Of a DNA stretch of 33,907 bases, positions 24,303 to 32,086 are shown piece after piece. The DNA comes from Nostoc sp. UHCC 0302 (lineage in GTDB: Bacteria; Cyanobacteriota; Cyanobacteriia; Cyanobacteriales; Nostocaceae). The stretch spans positions 1-33,907 of the forward strand of contig NZ_CP151105.1 of NCBI RefSeq assembly GCF_038096175.1, read 5' to 3'. A program made the position numbers and the translations under genes. The notes under the pieces were generated by a model that was not told the DNA's origin, did no database searches, and was given only the letters and a program-made list of their open reading frames with translations. Within the stretch, counting starts at the first letter, position 1; each line of letters opens with the position of its first letter.

Positions 24303-24403
24303 CAAAGCTTACGCTTTGCCTCGCTGCGCTCGGATGGCAGACTGGTTCAAGGGGAGACCCCTTAAAAAACCCCCTCGCGTGATGTCCTCAAAAATCCTGA
24401 AAT
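24303..24403 (+). other. Candidate origin of transfer (oriT)
   Basis: This is the region immediately before mobC and the relaxase gene. It holds CAAAGC-TTAC-GCTTTG (24303-24318) and AAGGGG-AGA-CCCCTT (24349-24363), then ATCCTG (24394-24399), which matches the conserved core of RP4-type nick sites. A hairpin followed by a nick core beside the relaxase gene is the usual form of oriT, but the 6-bp core alone is weak evidence. Confidence 0.4.
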
Positions 24404-24808
24404 ATGGCGAACCGCAAGCAGTCTAAAGCCCTAGTTAGAAAACACATATTTCCAGTGAGATTGAGCGACATCGAACTGGACTTGATTCGCATGAAGTCAC
24501 AGGATGCAGGAATGTCAGCAAGTGAAATGATGAGACGTAATGCGTTGATGCGTCCGTTACCAAAACGACTGAGTAAAATTAGCTTACAAACATATTGGGA
24601 GTTAGGACAAATTGGGAATAATCTTAACCAGCTTGTAAAGGCAACTAACACAGCCATAAAAATGGGTCGCACTCCACCAGCAAACCCAGAACTGTTACAA
24701 GAACTTTTGTCACTGCTACACCAGTGCAGACGAGACATTGCATCTGATGATATTGATGATGAGGACTGGGAGGACGAAGAATCAGACGATGATTGGGAAG
24801 CAGACTAA
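24404..24808 (+). CDS. mobC: MobC-family relaxosome accessory protein
   Basis: This 134-residue protein has a ribbon-helix-helix-like N-terminal part (IFPVRLSDIELDLIRMKSQDAGMSASEMMRRNAL) followed by LQTYWELGQIGNNLNQLVKATN, the conserved block of MobC proteins. It ends with a very acidic tail (DDIDDEDWEDEESDDDWEAD). MobC proteins bind oriT, bend or melt it, and help the relaxase nick. The relaxase gene overlaps its end by 20 bp, so the pair is translationally coupled. Confidence 0.88.
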   Translation: MANRKQSKALVRKHIFPVRLSDIELDLIRMKSQDAGMSASEMMRRNALMRPLPKRLSKISLQTYWELGQIGNNLNQLVKATNTAIKMGRTPPANPELLQELLSLLHQCRRDIASDDIDDEDWEDEESDDDWEAD

Positions 24809-26321
24809 AGGTAGAGGTTTTCGCAAGCTGTTAGATTATCTAGAATCCCGCGAAGATGCAAAACTTATCGGTGGCAACATGAGCGGGAGAAATGCGCGTG
24901 AATTGGCGCGTGAGTTTAGGCTATCTCGACAATTAAATTCTGATGCCGACCGAGTTGTTTATCATGTCTCATTATCAGCAGCTAAGGGTGATAAATTAGA
25001 TGATGATCAGTGGACTGAGATTGGCTCACGCTACATGAAAGAAATGGGCTTTGATGCCAATCAGTTTGTCATCTTTCGCCACCATAACACTGATGATGAT
25101 CATATTCACATTGCAGCCAGTCGAATTAGGATAGATACGGGGCTAGTAGTGCATGATTCCTGGGATTATCTCCGCTCTGAAAAAATCCTGCGACAAATCG
25201 AGCAAGACTATGATTTGGTGCAAGTGCAGGGCAGTAGAGAGAAACTTAATCGCACGCCCAGCACCGGACAAATTAGGCGCATAAGGCGAGAGCAAGAAGA
25301 ATTTTCACAGGGACAACGTGACTCTCCTCCACAACGCATCATCAAAGAGTCAGTTCAGCAGACAATTGACAGAGCCGGAGTTGATAATCCCCAAATGCCA
25401 ACGCTGATTATGCGGTTGCAGCAAGCTGGCATAAGTGTGAGAACAGGATTTACTAGGAACGGTAAGTCTAAAGGTATTTCTTATGAGAAAGATGGGCAGG
25501 CTTTTAGTGGCACACAACTAGGTGCAGCTTACACTTTCCCTGGCCTGCAAAAACATCTTGGCATTGACTACCAACCAGAACGTGATGATGAACCTATTCA
25601 TGAATTGCTGCTCAAACCTGTTAAACCACTCCCAGTTGAGGAGTTAGAAAAACTCTTTCAAGATATTGAACGCAAACAGCGACAGCCTCAGTTCATCCCA
25701 CCACCAGAGGATAAAGTTGTTTGGCAAGTGTTGCACAAGTATTTGAACGAGAAACGCTACATACCAGACTATATTTCGCAAGGATTACATGATGCTCAGT
25801 TGCTTTACATCGATGAGCAACGAAATATTTTGTTTATCAAGCGTGATTTAGATGGTGAAAAAACTGGCGCATTAGTTTGGTCAAAGCCTAGACAAGATCA
25901 TCGCACTGTGGAGTACGACCAAAACACCTCTACAGCAAATGGTTGGTTTTATCTGAGATTAGGAGGGCAACCAACGGATAAGGTAGAAAACGTCTTTTTG
26001 TGTTCTACACCAATTGATGCGATGTCAGCAGCCACCTACCTGATCTCAAGTTGCAAGGGGCTACCACCAACTAGAACCATGTTTATAGTAGCTGATGACC
26101 CGAATAACCTACCTATGGAATTTCTCAAGAGTTTCAATAGGGTTGTCGTAGCATTCAATAATGATGAACAAGGGAATAAAGCGGCTAATGCAGTATTAGA
26201 ATTGTTGCCACAGGGTAAAAGGCTCAAAACCCATAATCCTGATTGGAGTCAGGAATTAGAAGCTCATCTCAGGGAGGAGCAACAAAAGCTCATACAGCAG
26301 GATCGTGGTTTTAGCCTGTGA
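24789..26321 (+). CDS. Relaxase (MobP-like) fused to a degenerate DUF3991/TOPRIM-like domain
   Basis: I start at ATG 24789 (MIGKQTKGRGFRKLLDYL), because relaxases of this type begin this way; a longer frame from 24738 adds an unlikely Met/Leu-rich stretch. The N-terminal 200 residues hold the candidate nucleophile Y17 (LLDYLES) and the metal-binding motif FRHHNTDDDHIHI (H98, H105, H107). The C-terminal 200 residues (WFYLRLGGQPTDKVENVFLCSTPIDAMSAATYL, then RVVVAFNNDEQGNKAA) follow the DUF3991/TOPRIM pattern. However, the catalytic Glu position reads S/T and the DxD reads NND, so primase- or topoisomerase-type catalysis is probably lost. The enzyme would nick oriT and pilot the strand during mobilisation. 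The 510-residue length is normal. Confidence 0.88.
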   Translation: MIGKQTKGRGFRKLLDYLESREDAKLIGGNMSGRNARELAREFRLSRQLNSDADRVVYHVSLSAAKGDKLDDDQWTEIGSRYMKEMGFDANQFVIFRHHNTDDDHIHIAASRIRIDTGLVVHDSWDYLRSEKILRQIEQDYDLVQVQGSREKLNRTPSTGQIRRIRREQEEFSQGQRDSPPQRIIKESVQQTIDRAGVDNPQMPTLIMRLQQAGISVRTGFTRNGKSKGISYEKDGQAFSGTQLGAAYTFPGLQKHLGIDYQPERDDEPIHELLLKPVKPLPVEELEKLFQDIERKQRQPQFIPPPEDKVVWQVLHKYLNEKRYIPDYISQGLHDAQLLYIDEQRNILFIKRDLDGEKTGALVWSKPRQDHRTVEYDQNTSTANGWFYLRLGGQPTDKVENVFLCSTPIDAMSAATYLISSCKGLPPTRTMFIVADDPNNLPMEFLKSFNRVVVAFNNDEQGNKAANAVLELLPQGKRLKTHNPDWSQELEAHLREEQQKLIQQDRGFSL

Positions 26322-26357
26322 GTCACGCGGAGCGTACACCTGACTCGAATGCATTGG

Positions 26358-26450
26358 TGTGCTGGGTTAAGTTCAAGAAAGAATTTTTGAAACACAATTG
26401 AAACATATCATGATTACGCATTGTCAATAAGACCCTAGCTTATTGACAAT
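26358..26450 (+). repeat. Decayed gene-end repeat, copy 1 (with hairpin)
   Basis: GAAAGAATTTTTGAAACACA and its neighbours match copies at 26857 and 27270. The copy ends with the hairpin ATTGTCAATAAG (26420-26431), loop ACCCTAG, CTTATTGACAAT (26439-26450). Read in the best frame it gives ERIFETQLKH and ends CAA TAA inside the hairpin. Confidence 0.6.
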
Positions 26451-26521
26451 AAAAATAGCGCCTCAAAGTGGCTGTAATTGAGACTGGATAATAGTTACAG
26501 AAGATTTTTTTCAAAAACACT

Positions 26522-26679
26522 GGACGGCCAAACTATCAAAAACTGGTCATTTTTGTCCTTTTGGACGGCCGTTGACAGGTGGGCATTTGTCAACAGAGCA
26601 TGACAATTGAGTAACGTTGGCGCTCATTGGACGGCCAAAAGGACAAAAAACCACTGTTTTCGTCCTTTTGGCCGTCCAA
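26522..26679. repeat. GGACGGCC repeat cluster with an 18-bp inverted repeat
   Basis: GGACGGCC occurs at 26522, 26563 and 26629, and inverted at 26670. TTGGACGGCCAAAAGGAC (26627-26644) is exactly complementary to 26662-26679, with a 17-nt loop that itself can extend the stem by four A-T pairs after one mismatch. The cluster lies 200-360 bp after the relaxase stop. Confidence 0.7.
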
Positions 26680-26856
26680 AAATATTAGTGTCGGATGAGA
26701 CTGAATTAGTACGGTTAAACTACACCAAGCTCACGGGTTTACGAGTGTTTAGTGTAGTTGTTGCGTTAGACGAGTTTCTGTTTCAGTTAACGCTAAATAT
26801 ATAGAATAGCTCCTGAACTCCCAGTGGAAATTTCAGATTTACTCACTGAAGAAGTT

Positions 26857-26938
26857 GATCGATTGAGCGGGATTTTTGAAGTACAGTTGCAACACAAACG
26901 TATTATTTATTCTCAATAATTTTAGAGTTATTGAGAAT
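26857..26938 (+). repeat. Decayed gene-end repeat, copy 2 (with hairpin)
   Basis: This is the best-preserved reading. The frame leading into it gives APELPVEISDLLTEEVDRLS, then GIFEVQLQHKRIIYSQ and a stop at 26917-26919. The stop lies inside the hairpin ATTCTCAATAA (26909-26919), loop TTTTAGAG, TTATTGAGAAT (26928-26938). The frame is open only back to about 26796 and lacks an ATG, so it is a remnant of a gene's 3' end. Confidence 0.6.
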
Positions 26939-27016
26939 GAGCCAGTTTGATAAAAATGTCTAAAAGCTTTCTGGAGTAAGTATTAGAGGGCAATTTTTCA
27001 AAAAAGCGATGTGCAA

Positions 27017-27148
27017 AATAGCAGACATTTTGTAGTGAATAATCAAAATTTCCTGACAGCTATAACAGTTAAAGGCGTGTATAAGCGGAGCTGAATAGCA
27101 GACATTTTGTATATGAATAGGGGTTTTAGGTGCAAAATGTCTGCTATT
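27017..27148. repeat. Three copies of AATAGCAGACATTTTG
   Basis: Identical 16-mers lie at 27017-27032 and 27094-27109 in direct orientation and at 27133-27148 inverted. The last two form a perfect 16-bp inverted repeat with a 23-nt loop. The arrangement looks like binding sites for a plasmid replication or control protein. Confidence 0.7.
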
Positions 27149-27269
27149 TGTAACTGTGATTAATCAGACAATTCCACTACTTAAAACAAGTTTCATCTCT
27201 ATTAACAAGCGTAGAGATTGTAAAATGAACAATTTCTATTCAGCCATGAAGAAAAAAATCGGATGTTAA

Positions 27270-27363
27270 GTGGGCTGGATTAAGTTAATGAAAGAATTTT
27301 TGAAGCACAATTGCAACACAAGCGTATTACTAATTCTCAATAATTTTGAAGTTATTGAGAATT
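27270..27363 (+). repeat. Decayed gene-end repeat, copy 3 (with hairpin)
   Basis: The upstream part matches copy 1 (GCTGGRTTAAGTT, GAAAGAATTTTTGAA). The downstream part matches copy 2 (TTGCAACACAARCGTATTA). The hairpin is AATTCTCAATAA (27332-27343), loop TTTTGAAG, TTATTGAGAATT (27352-27363). The matching frame gives ERIFEAQLQHKRITNSQ and a stop, with a stop also upstream, so it cannot be expressed intact. Confidence 0.6.
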
Positions 27364-27794
27364 CAACAAGCGTTCAAAATTTGCTGTAAGTCATAATCAG
27401 TAAGCATTACGCTAGAAATTTTCGCAAAAGCTTATGTAGTTGATTAGTAGTATTTGCTGAGGGCTGTGAGCGTAAATTCAATTTTGTAAAAAAAACTTGA
27501 TCGAGAATTATGGCGTACTGTGCGTCAGAATTCAATATTATTCTCCCGTGAAAGCATAATGTCACTGTGACATTTGAAAATGTGAAAAACCGCGTGTTTT
27601 CTCTTGATTTACCGTAGATTTGCCTTAATTCTGCTAGAAATTTCCCATAATTCTGCCAAAATTACATCAATTTATCAACAAGCTCAGACTGTTGATAAAT
27701 AACTTTTATAAATCCTTAGTTATGCCATTGAAATGCCATAATTTAGCCAGTTTTATGCAAAATCCTTTTTTTTGCCATAATTGCGGCATTTCAT

Positions 27795-27831
27795 CCTGTT
27801 TGATGAAATTCAAACAGGGTAGTATTTTTTT
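27795..27831 (+). terminator. Rho-independent terminator-like hairpin
   Basis: CCTGTTTGA (27795-27803), loop TGAAAT, TCAAACAGG (27810-27818), then GTAGTA and a run of seven T (27825-27831). The stem is perfect. The T-run begins six bases after it, slightly far, so termination may be partial. It would end rightward transcription coming out of the hairpin-rich region. Confidence 0.55.
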
Positions 27832-28094
27832 AAGGTGATGCCAGACAGTTACGATCTCATTCGAGAAGAGACAGGCATTCAACTCACTAATTAGATAAGT
27901 GTTGTGCGTGCCTCTGTAGAGCTAGATACTGACAAATCGACAAATCTGACTTTTCTCGTTATCTTCTTGATTGAGCGATCGCGTACTATACCCAAAGCCC
28001 AAAGCCCTATTCTCTGGTAATTCATTGTCATTAATTTTAAGTAATTGAGAATAAACTGTAGTCTGAAACCCTTGCTATTTCGTTGTTTCACAAC

Positions 28095-28988
28095 TTAACG
28101 GGAAAAGTCAGATCGACAAATCTCCTCTGCAACAACTTCACCATTAGACATCTCTTGTGCTGAACACGAAAATTCTGCACACTTTACAGCTTTAAGTTGC
28201 TCTAATGGCCAAACGAAAATACTGTCTTGGTTATTTTTTATTTCTTGTAATTCTAGTATCATTGCGTCTGGTAATAATGGTGTAATTTTTTCCAGAGCAA
28301 TTAAAGCTGGAGCGGCACTTAGCAAAACTTCAGTAATGAAATCAATAAAATCTGTCCTCTGTGACATATTTTTAGTTCTGCCATCTAAGTAAAGAGGAAT
28401 ATAGTCAAGAGTAGTTTCAGAAAAACCGGACTGCAATGCCAAGTTAGAGAGTTTTACTCCCACGTTTGGATCTCCGTTTAATTGCTCTTGGTAGCGATTG
28501 AAGATTTTCCAGTAAGTTTGAAAAGCTAGACAAGTTGGATGGATATATAAACCTGTATTAAACGCTTCTGTGCAATAAAGATTAGTACCTGATTGCATTA
28601 TCCGTTTTACCTCTTTGAGGAGGTAGAGGGGATTGTTGATATGTTCTAGAACAAAGCAGATCAACGCACCATCGAAGGATTGATCTGGGAAAGGAAGTAC
28701 TTCCCCATGAGTAATATGTAGAGATACCCGTCCGGCTTCAATATGCGGCTTGAGAAATTCGCCAGCACAGCTAATCTGCGCTTCGGAAATATCAACACCA
28801 GTAATTTTTAAATGCGGAAAATGATTTAATAAAATTTGTATTTGCGCTCCTACTCCACAACCTATTTCAATAATGTGATTGCAATTAGAAAAATCAATCT
28901 TATTGTAGATGTAAGATTCTAAAAAAACGCTTTGTCGGAACAGGCGGTCTTGTTCCTTTCTAGTATAGCCGTGAATATATTTGGTCAT
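28095..28988 (-). CDS. Class I SAM-dependent methyltransferase
   Basis: From ATG 28988 the product has 297 residues (a GTG at 28997 adds three). Motif I is IIEIGCGVGAQ (40-49), followed by ITGVDISEAQI, then GEVLPFPDQSFDGALICFVLEHINN, the classic Rossmann-like methyltransferase order of the Methyltransf_11/25 group. The C-terminal half (from about 150) is specific and helical; it probably contacts the substrate, which cannot be predicted. No biosynthetic neighbour is present; the nearest genes are the relaxase far upstream and the kinase. The gene is isolated in gene-poor DNA, suggesting recent insertion or loss of companions. Confidence 0.88.
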   Translation of the reverse strand: MTKYIHGYTRKEQDRLFRQSVFLESYIYNKIDFSNCNHIIEIGCGVGAQIQILLNHFPHLKITGVDISEAQISCAGEFLKPHIEAGRVSLHITHGEVLPFPDQSFDGALICFVLEHINNPLYLLKEVKRIMQSGTNLYCTEAFNTGLYIHPTCLAFQTYWKIFNRYQEQLNGDPNVGVKLSNLALQSGFSETTLDYIPLYLDGRTKNMSQRTDFIDFITEVLLSAAPALIALEKITPLLPDAMILELQEIKNNQDSIFVWPLEQLKAVKCAEFSCSAQEMSNGEVVAEEICRSDFSR

Positions 28989-29223
28989 AGATAACACGTT
29001 AACAGTATTTTCAGCTTAATAAAAATGTTGGTAAAGTTAGATCAATTTATTCACCAGACTTGTGGCTGTATCTCAAGCCCTACAGCGTAAATATCAAGTA
29101 GTTGAAAGCATTTATATTCCAACAGGTTAGTACTCACAATTTCTCGGACAATTAGTTATAAGTAATTATCATCTGTACTATGTCTGCTGGTTAGAGAATT
29201 GTGTATTAAAAAGTATAAGTATT
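28989..29223. other. Intergenic region upstream of the methyltransferase gene
   Basis: AT-rich. I see no gene, hairpin or repeat in it. It presumably contains the methyltransferase promoter reading leftward. Confidence 0.4.
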
Positions 29224-29610
29224 TTAGTGAGCGCTTTTTAGAGAAAAACTTTTTGGTTTACTGATTCCGGCCCTAGACATCTGCGCTCTGGCAGTTCGCC
29301 TAAACGGGTGGGCGCTGACTCCCTTTAGACTGAGATGAATGGCTCTTATATACGCTCGGTGAATGGTTGCAGGTTTTGGAGCTATGCCGAAACTAGATTC
29401 TTGATGAGGTAAAAGTTGGTTATCGCCGGCATACACTCCAAAACCCGCTCTTAAATTAGGGTGAGCCATTAAAAGCGCAACTTCGGCATGACCGCAACAC
29501 AGATATGGATTGTCATGACCTGTATTAAATGCATTTGTCACAAGACTGCTTAAGGCTTGAGGAATCTTTTGGCTAGCAGCAGGACAGAGTCCTAGTGAAC
29601 CGAATCTCAT
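29224..29610 (-). CDS. Doubtful open frame, possible gene remnant
   Basis: The 128-codon frame (MRFGSLGLCPAASQKIPQALSSLV...) has no recognisable domain and no good ribosome site. Its middle region (CGHAEVALLMAHPNLRAGFGVYAG) looks protein-like, and the DNA is richer in GC than its surroundings. Against it, a 53-bp part (29294-29346) recurs with 81% identity in non-coding DNA right after the kinase gene. The frame could be a decayed foreign gene or part of a dispersed element. I list it only so it is not missed. Confidence 0.3.
   Translation of the reverse strand: MRFGSLGLCPAASQKIPQALSSLVTNAFNTGHDNPYLCCGHAEVALLMAHPNLRAGFGVYAGDNQLLPHQESSFGIAPKPATIHRAYIRAIHLSLKGVSAHPFRRTARAQMSRAGISKPKSFSLKSAH
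29294..29346 (+). repeat. 53-bp dispersed repeat, copy A
   Basis: Matches 31977-32029 at 43 of 53 positions in the same orientation, without gaps. Nine of the ten differences are transitions. The copies bracket the kinase gene at about 2.7 kb spacing. Confidence 0.65.
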
Positions 29611-29713
29611 ATTTGTAGTAGATATGTAGCGCAGCAGTAGTAATTAAAGATTTCTGTTAGGGCTGATTTTCTCTCACTTGACTTTTGATTCAAAAAAACT
29701 TTCCGCCAAAGAA

Positions 29714-29729
29714 GGCGTACTGTGCGTCA
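29714..29729 (+). repeat. 16-bp repeat GGCGTACTGTGCGTCA, second copy
   Basis: Identical to 27512-27527. Both are preceded, 15-17 bp upstream, by AAAAAAACTT, so the shared element is longer than the 16-mer. Just downstream, GCGAAACA (29762-29769) pairs with TGTTTCGC (29780-29787), and flanking GACT/AGTC extends this hairpin. The rest of 29611-29972 shows only a short inverted repeat (CATGAG/CTCATG, 29839-29856). Confidence 0.6.
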
Positions 29730-29972
29730 ACTTCATTACCCGTCATTTCTCTTCTTCGACTGCGAAACAGCCAGTACGTTGTTTCGCTAGTCAATCCTAT
29801 TCATTAACTACATAATTAGAGATTATAGAAAACAGGAGCATGAGATAATACTCATGAGTAAAATGCTAAAAATTGACGTTTAAAAGAAAAACTAATAATT
29901 AAGCCAGAGCAAATACGAACTAATGCAGAGTGATTATTCATAATAAATTACACAGCTGATAGGCATCTAACT

Positions 29973-31973
29973 ATGAGCTACTGTCTGAATCCTGCTTGCA
30001 ACAAGCCCCTGAATCCCGACGGCACACAATTCTGCCTTAGTTGTGGGAGAAAACTGACATTATTACTGCGAAATCGCTATCGAATTATCTGTCCATTAGG
30101 TGGTGGTGGATTTGGCAGAACTTTTTTGGCAGAGGATGAAGACAAGCTCAACGAAGTTTGCGTTGTCAAACAGTTAGCACCTCAAGTCCGTAAAACCAGC
30201 ACTTTGCATAAGGCAACTGAGCTGTTTCAACAAGAAGCGCACCGTCTGCAACAGCTAGGAGAGCATCCTCAAATTCCAACTTTGTATGCTTATTTTAGGG
30301 AGGATGACTATTTGTATCTGGTACAGCAGTTCATCCAGGGACAAACTTTGCGACAGGAATTGAAACAACAGGGTACTTTCAGCGAAGACAAAATCTGGGA
30401 AATTTTGCGGGAATTATTACCCGTACTGAAATTTATCTACGAGCATCAGGTAATTCACCGTGATATTAAACCAGAAAATATTATCCGTCGCTCCCAGCCA
30501 AATACTAATTCCCTTTATCCAACAAGACTTGGGGCGAGTCTGGTATTGATTGATTTTGGTGTGGCCAAGCAGTTAACAACCATAGATATGGAGCAAACAG
30601 GAACGAGCATTGGTTCCTATGGCTATGCACCTGTAGAACAGATGAAGTTAGGCTTGGCGTATCCGGCTAGCGATTTATTCAGTCTAGGTGCGACTTGTTT
30701 TTATCTGTTGACAGCAATTTCTCCATATCATCTGTATATGGAATCCGGCTATGGTTGGGTAGCGCACTGGCGAAAACACTTGAAGTCTCCCATATCTACA
30801 AAACTAGAACGGTTGTTAGACAAGCTGTTGCAAAAAGATATTGAGCATCGCTACCAGTCAGTAGATGAAGTTTTACAAGATATGCAGTCTCAGCTACCAG
30901 TCACAGCAATTCCACAGTCGCCTACTGACAAGCCTTTGTTGCCAAAAAATAGTCTCAAAAAGGCAGTTTCTCCCCTAACTTTGATTCAGGCTCAAATCCT
31001 GTTGCCAAATAAACTTTTAGTCTTTGGTGCTGGTGTAATCTTGCTTTCCGGGTTAGGAGGATATTTCTCTTGGCGGCAAAGTTTGCCCCTAACCGGACAT
31101 TCAGGGGAAGTTAATTCCCTTGTCTTTAAACCAATCCTCCGTAATAACTCTGACCACGAAAAAATATTTGCCAGTGGCAGTGATGACAAAACTATTAAAA
31201 TTTGGCATCTGAACACTCGACAGCAAACCGCCACTCTTCGCGGTCATTCAGACTGGGTTTATGCAATAGCTATTAGTCCCGATGGTCAAACTCTTGTTAG
31301 TGGCAGTAAAGACAAAACTATCAAAGTCTGGAATCTTAACACGGGAAAGGAAATACGCACACTCTTTGGTCATTCCAGTTATGTGAATTCTGTTGCCATT
31401 AGTCCAGATGGTCAAACTATTATCAGTGGTAGTTATGACAAAACTATCAAAATCTGGAATTTGAACACAGGCAAGGAAATACGCACTCTCTTGGGTCACG
31501 AAGGAGAGATTTTGTCTGTTGCTATCAGCCCAGATGGTCAAACTCTTGTCAGTGGCAGTACAGACGACACTATCAAAATCTGGAATTTGAACACAGGCAA
31601 GGAAATACGCACTCTAAATGCCCATTCAAGTGATGTGAATGCTGTTGCCATTAGCCCGAATGGTCATCTGATGATCAGTGCCAGCGATGACAAAACCGTT
31701 AACCTCTGGAATTTGAACACAGGCAAAAAATTACGTACTTTTATGGGACATTCCGCCGATGTTAATGCTCTGGCCTTTAGCCCAAATGGTGAAAATATTG
31801 TTACTGGTAGCGATGACAAAACTGTAAAACTCTGGAATTTATCTACAGGACAGGTAATACATTCCTTTGAAGGGCATACTGCTGAGGTTTTTGCTGTCGC
31901 TTTCAGTCCTGATGGCAAAACGTTGGTCAGTGCTGGGAAGGACAAAACTATCAGGATTTGGCAATTACCATAG
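29973..31973 (+). CDS. 4-Cys serine/threonine kinase with transmembrane segment and seven WD40 repeats
   Basis: This protein has 666 residues. An N-terminal zinc-ribbon prefix (C4, C9, C21, C24) precedes the kinase domain: glycine loop GGGGFG (43-48), lysine K66 (VVKQL), IHRDIKPENI with D164, IDFGVAK with D194, and a GTSIGSYGYAPVEQ activation segment. One membrane span (about 347-364, KLLVFGAGVILLSGLGGYF) follows. Seven WD40 repeats (374-666, GHSDWVYAIAIS, GHSSYVNSVAIS and so on) form one full beta-propeller, predicted to be on the other side of the membrane from the kinase. Such receptor-like kinases are common in filamentous cyanobacteria; the signal is unknown. Two repeats share 47 identical bases (31443-31489 and 31569-31615, 126 bp apart), showing recent homogenisation. 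All key catalytic residues are present. Confidence 0.92.
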   Translation: MSYCLNPACNKPLNPDGTQFCLSCGRKLTLLLRNRYRIICPLGGGGFGRTFLAEDEDKLNEVCVVKQLAPQVRKTSTLHKATELFQQEAHRLQQLGEHPQIPTLYAYFREDDYLYLVQQFIQGQTLRQELKQQGTFSEDKIWEILRELLPVLKFIYEHQVIHRDIKPENIIRRSQPNTNSLYPTRLGASLVLIDFGVAKQLTTIDMEQTGTSIGSYGYAPVEQMKLGLAYPASDLFSLGATCFYLLTAISPYHLYMESGYGWVAHWRKHLKSPISTKLERLLDKLLQKDIEHRYQSVDEVLQDMQSQLPVTAIPQSPTDKPLLPKNSLKKAVSPLTLIQAQILLPNKLLVFGAGVILLSGLGGYFSWRQSLPLTGHSGEVNSLVFKPILRNNSDHEKIFASGSDDKTIKIWHLNTRQQTATLRGHSDWVYAIAISPDGQTLVSGSKDKTIKVWNLNTGKEIRTLFGHSSYVNSVAISPDGQTIISGSYDKTIKIWNLNTGKEIRTLLGHEGEILSVAISPDGQTLVSGSTDDTIKIWNLNTGKEIRTLNAHSSDVNAVAISPNGHLMISASDDKTVNLWNLNTGKKLRTFMGHSADVNALAFSPNGENIVTGSDDKTVKLWNLSTGQVIHSFEGHTAEVFAVAFSPDGKTLVSAGKDKTIRIWQLP

Positions 31974-31976
31974 CAA

Positions 31977-32029
31977 GTTCACTTAAACGAATGGGTGCTA
32001 ACTACTTTTAGACTAAGATGAATGGTTCT
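31977..32029 (+). repeat. 53-bp dispersed repeat, copy B
   Basis: Begins four bases after the kinase stop and matches 29294-29346 at 81%. It is AT-richer than copy A (nine transitions, mostly C to T or G to A). It lies in the gap between the convergent kinase and small-protein genes. Confidence 0.65.
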
Positions 32030-32086
32030 GCATCAACTCTTATTTTTCTTGTCTAATTACGTATGGTCAATATTTCAAATGAAATC

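Larger units (their letters stand above)
26322..28094. other. 1.8-kb hairpin- and repeat-rich region without a convincing gene
   Basis: No frame here has a recognisable domain. It contains at least eight perfect inverted repeats and three repeat families, listed separately. Further single elements are AACTACAC/GTGTAGTT (26718-26725 and 26752-26759), the 17-bp palindrome AATGTCACTGTGACATT (27558-27574) and TTTATCAACA/TGTTGATAAA (27671-27699, 9-nt loop). TGCCATAATT is repeated near 27730 and 27774. The density is far above the rest of the plasmid. Confidence 0.6.

Noticed and set aside
24394-24399. ATCCTG taken as proof of an RP4-type nick site
   Set aside because: A six-base match is expected by chance in a plasmid of this size; it is kept only as a weak part of the oriT proposal.
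26607-26804. Plus-strand frame of 65 codons
   Set aside because: It lies across the GGACGGCC inverted repeat, has no ribosome site and no protein-like composition.
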